Assembly: GCA_949076555.1 (NCBI GenBank)
Contig: CARUOB010000001.1
Location: forward strand, 105,323 to 110,850
Direction of reading: 5' to 3'
From: an uncultured Lachnospiraceae bacterium
Lineage (GTDB): Bacteria > Bacillota > Clostridia > Lachnospirales > Lachnospiraceae
DNA: 5,528 nt
The translations under genes and the position numbers were made by a program. The notes under the pieces were generated by a model, which was not told where the DNA came from, did no database searches, and saw only the letters and a list, made by a program, of their open reading frames with translations. Every line of letters begins with the position of its first letter. The stretch's first letter is position 1. This document shows, one piece after another, positions 1-4,936 of this stretch.

Positions 1-681
1 CTTCTCAAAAGTCATGGTCACGTACTCGCCTTCCTCGGGCGCTTTCTCGGGCGTGGTGCCGAGCACAAGCAGATGCTCGTAGTTAGGCTCGTTGGCAGGG
101 TCTTCCAGCTCTAAGCCCTCATGGCTGATGTGCCAGAGGTTGCGGTCGCGGCTGTAGCTGGAATCTGCGGAGAAGGGAAGGTTGATGCCGTGCTGTTTGC
201 AGTACTCGATCTCCTCCTCGCGGGAGTTTAAGTTCCACTTTTCATTTCTCCATGCGGCAATGATCTTTAAGTCGGGAGCGAGCGCCTTAATGCCCAGCTC
301 GAAACGGATCTGGTCGTTGCCCTTGCCTGTCGCGCCGTGGCAGATGGCGGTGGCGCCTTCCTTGCGGGCGATCTCAACCAGCTTCTTGGCGATCACGGGT
401 CTTGCCATGGATGTGCCGAGAAGGTATTTGTTCTCGTAGACAGCGTGTGCCTGTACGCAGGGCATGATAAAATCGTCGCAGAACTCGTCGGTCAGATCTT
501 CAATGTAGAGCTTGGATGCACCGCTGGAGAGAGCGCGCTCCTCAAGGCCGTCAAGCTCCTCCGCCTGTCCGCAGTTGCCGCACACGCAGATAACTTCATA
601 GTCAAAATTTTCCTTTAACCAGGGGATGATAACGGTCGTATCAAGTCCGCCGGAATACGCAAGAACTACTTTTTCTTTCAT
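1..681 (-). CDS. argG: Argininosuccinate synthase, N-terminal part (runs off left edge)
   Basis: The enzyme joins citrulline and aspartate using ATP to give argininosuccinate, the penultimate step of arginine synthesis, in the cytoplasm. The 227 visible codons begin MKEKVVLAYSGGLDTT, where SGGLDT is the ATP-pyrophosphatase P-loop of the family. Further family signatures follow in order: GTSMARPVIAKK (about residues 94-105), the near-invariant HGATGKGNDQIRFE (about 120-133), and NLWHISHEGLELEDP in the second half. Members are about 400 residues, so roughly the last 45% lies outside the window. The ATG at 679-681 has GGAGG at 690-694 (minus strand) with 8 nt spacing, so the start is secure. The frame is open to the window edge with no defects. 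It is transcribed away from the other genes and has its own promoter and a candidate ArgR operator array upstream. argH would be the expected partner but is not in view. Confidence 0.97.
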   Translation of the reverse strand, partial: MKEKVVLAYSGGLDTTVIIPWLKENFDYEVICVCGNCGQAEELDGLEERALSSGASKLYIEDLTDEFCDDFIMPCVQAHAVYENKYLLGTSMARPVIAKKLVEIARKEGATAICHGATGKGNDQIRFELGIKALAPDLKIIAAWRNEKWNLNSREEEIEYCKQHGINLPFSADSSYSRDRNLWHISHEGLELEDPANEPNYEHLLVLGTTPEKAPEEGEYVTMTFEK

Positions 682-737
682 TTTCGTTTCCTCCATATAA
701 AAGTATGTAATATAGTTTGATAACGGATATCTGATCT

Positions 738-772
738 ACGCGCACCGTCCGCCGGAATTTGGCGGGGCGCGT
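738..772 (-). promoter_or_regulatory. Stem-loop at the 5' end of the argG leader RNA
   Basis: ACGCGC (738-743) pairs perfectly with GCGCGT (767-772), and CCGCC (749-753) with GGCGG (761-765). They are separated by a small internal loop and closed by a 7-base loop, giving 11 GC-rich pairs. If argG transcription starts near 779, as the promoter predicts, this hairpin lies almost at the 5' end of the mRNA, about 57 bases before the start codon. No U-run follows on either strand, so it is not an intrinsic terminator. A role in protecting the mRNA 5' end is inference. Confidence 0.45.
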
Positions 773-785
773 CTGTCCTTAAAAC

Positions 786-814
786 AATATACAACAAGAC
801 GGGGGAGAATGCAA
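786..814 (-). promoter_or_regulatory. Predicted sigma-A-type promoter for argG
   Basis: On the minus strand TTGCAT (809-814) serves as a -35 element matching consensus at its first three positions. Exactly 17 bp further is TATATT (786-791), 5 of 6 matches to the -10 consensus. The predicted start is near 779, giving a leader of about 100 nt before the argG ATG. The first palindromic operator-like site (823-832) lies only 8 bp upstream of the -35, a sensible place for a repressor or regulator. This is a motif match only. Confidence 0.5.
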
Positions 815-822
815 GTGTAAAT

Positions 823-894
823 TTATGCATAATCAACATGAATATTTGTGTTTTTTATGCATAATATAAAATAATAATTGAATATTATGCATAA
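823..894. promoter_or_regulatory. Three phased TTATGCATAA palindromes, candidate ArgR operators
   Basis: The perfect 10-bp palindrome TTATGCATAA occurs at 823-832, 855-864 and 885-894. Offsets are 32 and 30 bp, close to three helical turns, so all copies face a similar side of the DNA. ARG boxes bound by the arginine repressor ArgR are AT-rich palindromes built from ATGAAT/ATTCAT-like halves, with ATKCA in the Bacillus form. ATGCAT is one mismatch from either half. A TTGAAT half site (878-883) flanks the third copy and an ATGAAT (838-843) follows the first. Spacing inside these composites is not the textbook 4 bp, so the match is degenerate. Location between argG and a divergent transcript supports an arginine-responsive operator. 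Confidence 0.5.
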
Positions 895-906
895 ATAATG
901 TATAGT
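878..906 (+). promoter_or_regulatory. Predicted promoter for the rightward HD/GNAT gene cluster
   Basis: TTGAAT (878-883) and TATAGT (901-906) form a -35/-10 pair with 17 bp spacing; they match consensus at 4 and 5 of 6 positions. The predicted start is near 913, leaving a leader of about 165 nt before the HD-domain gene. The third TTATGCATAA palindrome lies wholly inside the spacer. The -10 is also embedded in a second palindrome, TGTATA-GT-TATACA (899-912). A protein bound to either element would be expected to block polymerase here. Confidence 0.5.
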
Positions 907-912
907 TATACA

Positions 913-1076
913 AAAAAGTTTTGCGTGTGAATGTGGCAGTTGCGTTATAAAGCTGACGGCGGTATGATAGGAAAGAAGACGATGCCGCATAGCGGAGAGA
1001 AATGCGGCAGGAAATCGAGGATGGATGAAACAGAAAAGTGGGTATAGATGGGCTGAAATAGGAAAGGATGAGAAAA
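913..1076 (+). promoter_or_regulatory. Leader of the HD gene with an 8-bp stem-loop (983-1009)
   Basis: The predicted untranslated leader carries a perfect inverted repeat, TGCCGCAT (983-990) and ATGCGGCA (1002-1009), around an 11-base purine-rich loop that contains GGAGAG. No T-run follows, so it is not an intrinsic terminator, and no known riboswitch class is recognisable. A 27-codon reading frame (964-1047) crosses the hairpin but has only a weak ribosome site. The rest of the leader shows no clear signal apart from the gene's own Shine-Dalgarno at 1061-1068. Confidence 0.3.
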
Positions 1077-1691
1077 ATGGGTATACAGGATTTTCTTTCT
1101 AGTGACGACGAGAGGCTGGACCGCCGGTTTCTCTTTACGGCGGAAATTGACCGGATGACTTCCGTTTTGCGGCGGACGCTTCTGCTCGACAAAAGCCGCA
1201 GGGAAAACGATGCGGAGCATTCCTGGCATATCGCGGTGATGGCGATGCTCTTTTCCGAATACGCGACAGAGCCCGTGGATATCGGCAGGGTGGTGCAGAT
1301 GTGCGTGGTACACGATCTGGTGGAGATCTATGCGGGAGATACCTTTGCATACGATATAGAGGGTAACGCCGACAAAGAAGCGCGGGAAAAGGAAGCCGCC
1401 GACAAACTTTTTGCTATGCTTCCGGGGGAACAGGGACAGATGATCCGCGGCATGTGGGAAGAGTTTGACGCCATGGAGACGGCGGATGCGAAGTACGCCG
1501 CCTGTATGGACAGACTCCAGCCGTTTTTTCACAATACGCTGACGGACGGGCACACCTGGGTGGAGAGCGGAACGAACCGCGCTGCGGTGGAAAAGCGGAT
1601 GGCGGTCATCAAAGAGTTTATGCCGCGGGTGTATGATTGGGTTGCGGCTAACATCGACCATGCGATCGAGGCGGGGTGGCTGAAGCCGTAG
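1077..1691 (+). CDS. HD-domain 5'-deoxynucleotidase (YfbR/HDDC2 family)
   Basis: This is a soluble metal-dependent phosphohydrolase of the HD superfamily (HD_3 type). Family members such as E. coli YfbR remove the 5' phosphate from deoxynucleoside monophosphates, including dCMP. Numbering from MGIQDF, the expected metal ligands are present: H48 (in AEHSWH), H79 and D80 (in VVHDLVEIYAGD) and D145 (in CMDRLQPF). E83 and D88 keep the +3 and +8 spacing from the HD aspartate seen for the catalytic acidic residues of YfbR. At 204 residues it is full length for the family. The ATG at 1077 is preferred because GGAAAGGA (1061-1068) lies 8 nt before it. An in-frame ATG at 1068 would add three residues but abuts that ribosome site. 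It is the first gene of the rightward run. Exact nucleotide specificity cannot be read from sequence. Confidence 0.88.
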   Translation: MGIQDFLSSDDERLDRRFLFTAEIDRMTSVLRRTLLLDKSRRENDAEHSWHIAVMAMLFSEYATEPVDIGRVVQMCVVHDLVEIYAGDTFAYDIEGNADKEAREKEAADKLFAMLPGEQGQMIRGMWEEFDAMETADAKYAACMDRLQPFFHNTLTDGHTWVESGTNRAAVEKRMAVIKEFMPRVYDWVAANIDHAIEAGWLKP

Positions 1692-1731
1692 GGCGAAGGC
1701 TGTCTCATAGGGAGGCTTTGGGGCGACGGGG

Positions 1732-1827
1732 CTTTTTGGAATAAGAAGTAAGAGAAACAGGCCTTGTTGCGCTGGGTGATTTGGCAAACATAGCCAGTCT
1801 TTTTGGAATAAGGGGTAAAAGAAACAG
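1732..1827 (+). repeat. 29-bp imperfect direct repeat pair in the HD-GNAT gap
   Basis: Two 29-bp copies, 1732-1760 and 1799-1827, both begin CTTTTTGGAATAAG and end AGAAACAG. They differ at only three positions and start 67 bp apart. The 38 bp between the copies is unrelated to the sequence before the first copy, so this is not a tandem duplication of a whole unit. The copies fill most of the 158-bp gap between the HD gene and the GNAT gene. No gene is seen in the gap. A weak TGGC/GCCA hairpin followed by GTCTTTTT (1772-1804) precedes the second copy but is too short for a confident terminator. Confidence 0.6.
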
Positions 1828-1849
1828 AAACAGGGCAAGAGGAAATGAG

Positions 1850-2305
1850 ATGGAATATAAAATCATACGGTTGACGGATCGGCCGGAAATCAAAGACCGG
1901 GCGGCACAGTGGTTTCATGAAAAATGGGGCATTCCTCTCGCGGCATATCTGGAAAGTATGGAGGAGAGCCTTACAGGGGAAAATCTGGTTCCGCAGTGGT
2001 ATGTGGCGGTGGAGGACGACAGAATCATCGGGGGCATGGGCGTGATCGAGAACGACTTCCACGACAGGAAGGACCTTGCGCCGAATGTCTGCGCGGTTTA
2101 TACAGAGGAGGACCGGCGCGGCATGGGCGTTGCTGGTGCGCTTTTAAATTATGTCTGCGCCGATATGAAGGAGAGAGGAGTCGACATCTTGTATCTTCTG
2201 ACCGACCACGACTCGTTCTACGAGCGGTACGGCTGGGAGTTCTTCTGCATGGTGCAGGGGGACGGGGAGGCGGAGATGTCGAGGATGTATGTGCATAGAG
2301 CGTGA
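1850..2305 (+). CDS. GNAT family N-acetyltransferase
   Basis: This is a single-domain GCN5-related acetyltransferase that would move an acetyl group from acetyl-CoA to an amine; the substrate is unknown. The 151-residue product from MEYKIIRL has the usual GNAT plan: an N-terminal acceptor-side region (WFHEKWGIPLAAYLESM), strand 4 VAVEDDRIIGGMGVIEN, and motif A at about 79-108 with the acetyl-CoA pyrophosphate loop RGMGVA (R90, G91, G93). Motif B follows, DSFYERYGWEF (121-131). The ATG at 1850 is chosen because AGAGGA (1839-1844) precedes it at a normal distance. The longer in-frame start at 1781 would add a basic tail encoded by the direct-repeat region and lacks a ribosome site. The next gene is 32 bp downstream, so co-transcription is likely. 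Confidence 0.9.
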   Translation: MEYKIIRLTDRPEIKDRAAQWFHEKWGIPLAAYLESMEESLTGENLVPQWYVAVEDDRIIGGMGVIENDFHDRKDLAPNVCAVYTEEDRRGMGVAGALLNYVCADMKERGVDILYLLTDHDSFYERYGWEFFCMVQGDGEAEMSRMYVHRA

Positions 2306-2337
2306 GGGGATGATAAATAGGTGAAGGGCGGAAATTT

Positions 2338-3030
2338 ATGAAGACAGTTATCATACACGGGCAAAGCCACAAGGGATCTACCTATCATATTGCGCACGCG
2401 CTGGGCGAAAAAATCGGCGGGGCGTGCAGGGAGTTTTTCCTGCCGCGGGATTTCGATAGATTCTGTGTGGGCTGTAATCAGTGCTTTATGGAGGGTGAAA
2501 AAAACTGTCCTCATTACGAGGCGCTTGCGCCAGTTACAAGCGCGATGGATGAGGCGGATGTGATTATTCTGGCAAGCCCTGTCTATGTATATCACGCGAC
2601 AGGCGCTATGAAAGCGTTTTTAGACCATTACGGATATCGGTGGATGGTGCACCGCCCGGTAAAGTCCATGTTTCGCAAGCAGGGCGTCTGCATTTCTACC
2701 GCGGCAGGCGCGGGACTTGGTTCGACCAATAAAGATATGGCGGACAGTCTGTTTTTCTGGGGCGTCGGGAAAATATACCGGTACGGGAAAGGTGTTGCCG
2801 CGATTACGTGGAAGGGCGTCAGTGAAAAGAAAAGGGCTTCGATTGACCGGGCGACCACCGCTCTGGCGAAAAAGATCAGGAAGCGGTATGGGCGGGTAAA
2901 GCCGGGAATACGGACCAGAGTTTGGTTTTTTGCCATGCACTTGATGCAGAGGAAGGGCTTTAACGAGAGGGATGCAAAGTATTGGAAGGAAATGGAATGG
3001 ACGGGGCGTAAACGTCCGTGGAGATCATAG
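2338..3030 (+). CDS. NAD(P)H-dependent FMN oxidoreductase, iron-sulfur-flavoprotein-like
   Basis: The 230-residue protein has a flavodoxin-like fold of the NADPH-dependent FMN reductase superfamily and is expected to be cytoplasmic and FMN-binding. It opens MKTVIIHGQSHKGSTY, a first beta strand followed by the FMN-phosphate loop (S10 to T15). The motif C46-x2-C49-x7-C57 (VGCNQCFMEGEKNC, with C43 just before it) resembles the cysteine cluster of iron-sulfur flavoproteins; whether it holds a cluster here is unknown. ASPVYVYHATGAMKAFLDH (79-97) is the conserved central FMN-site segment. The C-terminal 60 residues are basic and aromatic, ending in a YWKEMEW...RPW pattern. No signal peptide is seen. 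Shine-Dalgarno AGGGCGGA (2325-2332) supports the ATG. The next gene starts 12 bp later, so the two are almost certainly in one transcript. The electron acceptor cannot be deduced. Confidence 0.87.
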   Translation: MKTVIIHGQSHKGSTYHIAHALGEKIGGACREFFLPRDFDRFCVGCNQCFMEGEKNCPHYEALAPVTSAMDEADVIILASPVYVYHATGAMKAFLDHYGYRWMVHRPVKSMFRKQGVCISTAAGAGLGSTNKDMADSLFFWGVGKIYRYGKGVAAITWKGVSEKKRASIDRATTALAKKIRKRYGRVKPGIRTRVWFFAMHLMQRKGFNERDAKYWKEMEWTGRKRPWRS

Positions 3031-3042
3031 GGGGCTTGGAAA

Positions 3043-3459
3043 GTGGGCAGCAACACGATTCGCTATGCCGATGAAAAGGATTTTGAAACGATTCGCAAAC
3101 ACGATAAGCATATCAGCGAAACGGAATTGAAAAACGCGATTGCTTTAAAAAGAGTTCTGGTCATGTATCAGAACGATTGTTTCGCGGGCTGGCTGCGGTT
3201 CAACCTGTTCTGGGATGAGATTCCGTTTATGAACATGCTGTATGTTCTGGAAGAGTACAGAGGGCAGGAAAATGGCAGGCAGCTTGTTACATTCTGGGAA
3301 AAAGAGATGAAGGAGAACGGATACGGAATGGTTTTGACGTCCACATTGTCAAACGAGCAGGCACAGTTTTTCTATCGGAAGAACGGGTATGTGGATTGCG
3401 GATCTTTGCTGTTGCCGGGGGAGGCTTTGGAGATTATTTTGAGAAAAGAATTGGGGTGA
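3043..3459 (+). CDS. GNAT family N-acetyltransferase with GTG start
   Basis: The 138-residue protein starts with GTG at 3043 (sequence after the initiator: GSNTIRYADEKDF); GGGGG at 3030-3034 sits 8 nt upstream and no ATG gives the complete N terminus. The GNAT order is visible: the opening strand NTIRYADEKDF, VLVMYQNDCFAGWLRFNLF (38-56), the strand MNMLYVLEEYRG (63-74), the acetyl-CoA loop region RGQENGRQLV (73-82), VLTSTLSNEQAQFFYRKNGY (97-116) as motif B, and a C-terminal strand ALEIILRKEL. The normal loop R-x-x-G-x-G reads R73-G-Q-E76-N-G78, so the first glycine is replaced by glutamate. It lies 12 bp after the flavoprotein gene. Acceptor substrate unknown. The protein is otherwise complete. 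Confidence 0.86.
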   Translation: MGSNTIRYADEKDFETIRKHDKHISETELKNAIALKRVLVMYQNDCFAGWLRFNLFWDEIPFMNMLYVLEEYRGQENGRQLVTFWEKEMKENGYGMVLTSTLSNEQAQFFYRKNGYVDCGSLLLPGEALEIILRKELG

Positions 3460-3554
3460 TGGGGCGCATCTCAACGTGTATTTAGGAAATAAGAGCGAGG
3501 ACAGGAAAGAACCTCATTTTTGAATAGAGTATATTTAATATGGAGGGTAATGGG

Positions 3555-3918
3555 ATGGAAAGAAGAGACAAAGTAAATTATTATCTGGACCTGGCGAAAA
3601 TGGTGGCACAGCGTTCCACTTGCCTGCGCAGACATTACGGTGCGGTGATTGTCAAAAATGATGAAGTGATTGCGACGGGCTATGTGGGTGCGCCCAGAGG
3701 CAGGAAGAACTGTAATGACGTGGGGGAGTGCATCCGGCAGAAGATGGCGATTCCACGGGGGGAGCGGTATGAGCAGTTGTTCCATGTGCAAGAGGCAGAT
3801 CATCAATGCGGGGATCGAGACGGTGTATGTGAGAGATAGCGAGGATGAGTACCGGGTGATTCCGGTGCAGCAATGGATTGACGAGGACGAGTCTCTGGAG
3901 GGGACATTCGGGTATTAG
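3555..3918 (+). pseudogene. Deoxycytidylate (dCMP) deaminase, internally deleted and frameshifted (ComEB type)
   Basis: An intact enzyme converts dCMP to dUMP for thymidylate synthesis. The first 73 codons, from ATG 3555 (Shine-Dalgarno GGAGGG at 3542-3547), read as a normal family N terminus: LRRHYGAVIVKNDEVIATGY, then CNDVGECIRQK and PRGERYE. The reading frame then goes wrong and stops at 3837-3839. From 3772 a second frame, shifted by one base, supplies the family C terminus SSCSMCKRQIINAGIETVYV ... to the stop at 3916-3918. Joined, the halves give 121 residues, whereas the family is usually about 45 residues longer. The missing piece is exactly the segment that carries the catalytic zinc-binding HAE motif; the two zinc cysteines (CSMC) survive. 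The deletion length must be 2 modulo 3. The join is within 3771-3775. Without HAE neither fragment can be an active deaminase, so this is a recent relic unless the assembly is wrong. Confidence 0.85.
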
Positions 3919-3927
3919 GAGGATGAA

Positions 3928-4524
3928 ATGGGGACACAGGAAGAAAAAGAAGAGTTGCCGGAACGTGATATGGTGAGAATACCGGTTGACATAAAACCAT
4001 CATCCAAGGGCAGAATGAGAAAAGAAATGGCAGTTTATGAGCTGCTTGAAAAACTGGATATACCTTATCTGCGCGTGGATCACGAGGCGGCGGCTACCGT
4101 GGATGACTGCCATGATGTGGACGAGGCGCTGGGCATCCATATCTGCAAAAATCTTTTTCTGTGCAACAGACAAAAGACTGACTTTTACCTTCTGATGATG
4201 CCGGGTTTAAAAAAGTTTAAGACGAAGGAGCTTTCCGCCCAGCTTGGCGTATCGCGGCTTTCCTTTGCGGAGGCGGCGTACATGGAGGCATTTTTGGACA
4301 TCACGCCGGGTTCGGTGAGCGTGCTTGGACTGATGAACGACAAAGAACACAGGGTAAGGCTTCTGATCGACAGGGAGCTTTTGCAGGATACGTTTGTGGG
4401 CTGCCACCCCTGCGTGAACACGTCCAGTCTGAAACTGCGGATGAGTGATATTCTGGAGAAATTTCTGCCCCATGTCGGGCATGAATATACGGTGGTGGAG
4501 TTGGTGGGAGAGCAGTTTACATAA
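3928..4524 (+). CDS. proX: Prolyl-tRNA editing protein ProX/PrdX (YbaK/EbsC domain)
   Basis: This is a free-standing trans-editing hydrolase that in its family clears mischarged Ala-tRNA(Pro) after errors by prolyl-tRNA synthetase. The YbaK-like domain covers about residues 33-195: VYELLEKLDIPYLRVDHEAA at its start, the conserved lysine K74 in HICKNLFLCN, FYLLMMPGLKKF (86-97), the substrate loop TPGSVSVLGLMND (126-138), and GCHPCVNTSSLKL (158-170), which matches the family HPxxNTxS-type signature. No part of the domain is missing. A charged tail of about 33 residues precedes the domain. ATG 3928 has AGGAGG at 3917-3922 (5 nt spacing), which overlaps the stop of the deaminase relic, so translational coupling to that gene was probably the ancestral arrangement. 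Start codons at 4015 or 4027 would give a protein without the tail but have poorer ribosome sites. Confidence 0.92.
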   Translation: MGTQEEKEELPERDMVRIPVDIKPSSKGRMRKEMAVYELLEKLDIPYLRVDHEAAATVDDCHDVDEALGIHICKNLFLCNRQKTDFYLLMMPGLKKFKTKELSAQLGVSRLSFAEAAYMEAFLDITPGSVSVLGLMNDKEHRVRLLIDRELLQDTFVGCHPCVNTSSLKLRMSDILEKFLPHVGHEYTVVELVGEQFT

Positions 4525-4545
4525 AACCAGACAAGACCTTATCAT
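4516..4545 (+). promoter_or_regulatory. Possible promoter for the 64-residue protein gene
   Basis: TTTACA (4516-4521, 5 of 6 to the -35 consensus) overlaps the end of proX, and TATCAT (4540-4545, 5 of 6 to the -10) follows at 18 bp. A start near 4552 would give a leader of about 70 nt before the small gene at 4621. The element belongs to a repeated GTTTACATAA sequence found again at 4574 and 4839. Weak evidence, motif match only. Confidence 0.3.
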
Positions 4546-4620
4546 ACAGAACATTTTATATCATCGGCAAATAGTTTACATAACAATATGCTGCGCGCCA
4601 ATAGATATGGAGGGAAAAGG

Positions 4621-4815
4621 ATGTCTGAGCGGGAGGTAAAATTTGAAAAAATGTTGCAGGCGGTTCAGGAGGAATACGGGACGGTCACGGAAAAAATGGA
4701 AGTCTTAAAAGCGGAAGGTAAAACAAAGACGGCTACATACAGGCAGATGACAGGCAGGAAACTTACTCTGCAAAATATGCTTTCCATGTATCAGATATAC
4801 GGGCTGTTGGATTGA
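4621..4815 (+). CDS. Small charged helical protein of unknown function (64 aa)
   Basis: I do not recognise a named family. The 64-residue product starts MSEREVKFEKMLQAVQEEYG at an ATG with a strong Shine-Dalgarno, GGAGGG (4609-4614), 6 nt upstream; this favours 4621 over an upstream in-frame ATG at 4588. The sequence is rich in Glu and Lys with regularly spaced hydrophobic residues (FEKMLQAVQEEY, VTEKMEVLKAEGKT), suggesting two or three amphipathic helices or a short coiled coil. It ends in a hydrophobic segment, LTLQNMLSMYQIYGLLD. There is no signal peptide, membrane span, cysteine or histidine, which argues against secretion and metal binding. YRQMTGRKLTLQNML loosely suggests a helix able to contact nucleic acid, but that is a guess. 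It stands alone, with a 96-bp gap before it and a 121-bp gap after it. The strong ribosome site and coding-like composition make it a real gene. Confidence 0.72.
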   Translation: MSEREVKFEKMLQAVQEEYGTVTEKMEVLKAEGKTKTATYRQMTGRKLTLQNMLSMYQIYGLLD

Positions 4816-4910
4816 AAACCGGATGCAGGCGCATTTGGGTTTACATAAATTATTTGCAACAAGGTAACGGTGAGTGAAAAAGGAAAATGTATAACTTGTA
4901 CTTTAGTTAA

Positions 4911-4916
4911 CATAAT
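4911..4916 (+). promoter_or_regulatory. Weak candidate -10 element before the last GNAT gene
   Basis: CATAAT (4911-4916) matches the -10 consensus at 5 of 6 positions, 20 bp before the GNAT start, but the hexamer 17 bp upstream, TGTATA (4888-4893), is a poor -35. TATAAC at 4890-4895 is an alternative -10, also without a good -35. The 121-bp gap is AT-rich and contains no gene; some promoter here is plausible since the upstream gene is not closely coupled. Confidence 0.2.
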
Positions 4917-4936
4917 ACGGAAAACGGAGAACACAT

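Larger units (their letters stand above)
4515..4848 (+). repeat. Three copies of GTTTACATAA flanking the small gene
   Basis: The 10-mer GTTTACATAA is found at 4515-4524 (ending in the proX stop codon), 4574-4583 and 4839-4848. A close variant, GTTAACATAA, is at 4906-4915. All copies lie at or outside gene ends, on both sides of the 64-residue protein gene, and point the same way. Three exact copies in about 330 bp are more than expected by chance even in AT-rich DNA. They may be regulator sites or reused -35 elements; no known box matches. Confidence 0.4.

Noticed and set aside
337..618. Plus-strand 93-codon frame inside argG
   Set aside because: Antisense shadow of a highly conserved argG segment, with no ribosome site or domain.
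964..1047. 27-codon leader reading frame (MIGKKTMPHSGEKCG...)
   Set aside because: It crosses the leader hairpin but has only a weak GACGGCGG upstream and no codon pattern such as arginine repeats that would suggest a leader-peptide attenuator.
945..1838. Long minus-strand open frame of 297 codons
   Set aside because: It is antisense to the HD-domain gene, whose catalytic motifs are all intact, and its translation is rich in Pro, His, Arg and Phe with no recognisable domain or ribosome site.
1781..1849. Longer N terminus for the first GNAT gene
   Set aside because: It would be encoded by the direct-repeat region, gives a low-complexity basic tail, and lacks a Shine-Dalgarno; ATG 1850 has AGAGGA and matches the expected GNAT start.
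3460..3554. Possible terminator GAGG...CCTC followed by ATTTTTG, and AT-rich promoter-like TATATT, before the deaminase relic
   Set aside because: The stem is only 4 bp (3497-3500 with 3512-3515), and the -10-like hexamer at 3530 has no acceptable -35 at 16-18 bp.
3769..3918. A short protein starting at the ATG inside the deaminase (MSSCSMCKRQ)
   Set aside because: It is simply the C-terminal part of dCMP deaminase in the shifted frame; no ribosome site and no complete fold.
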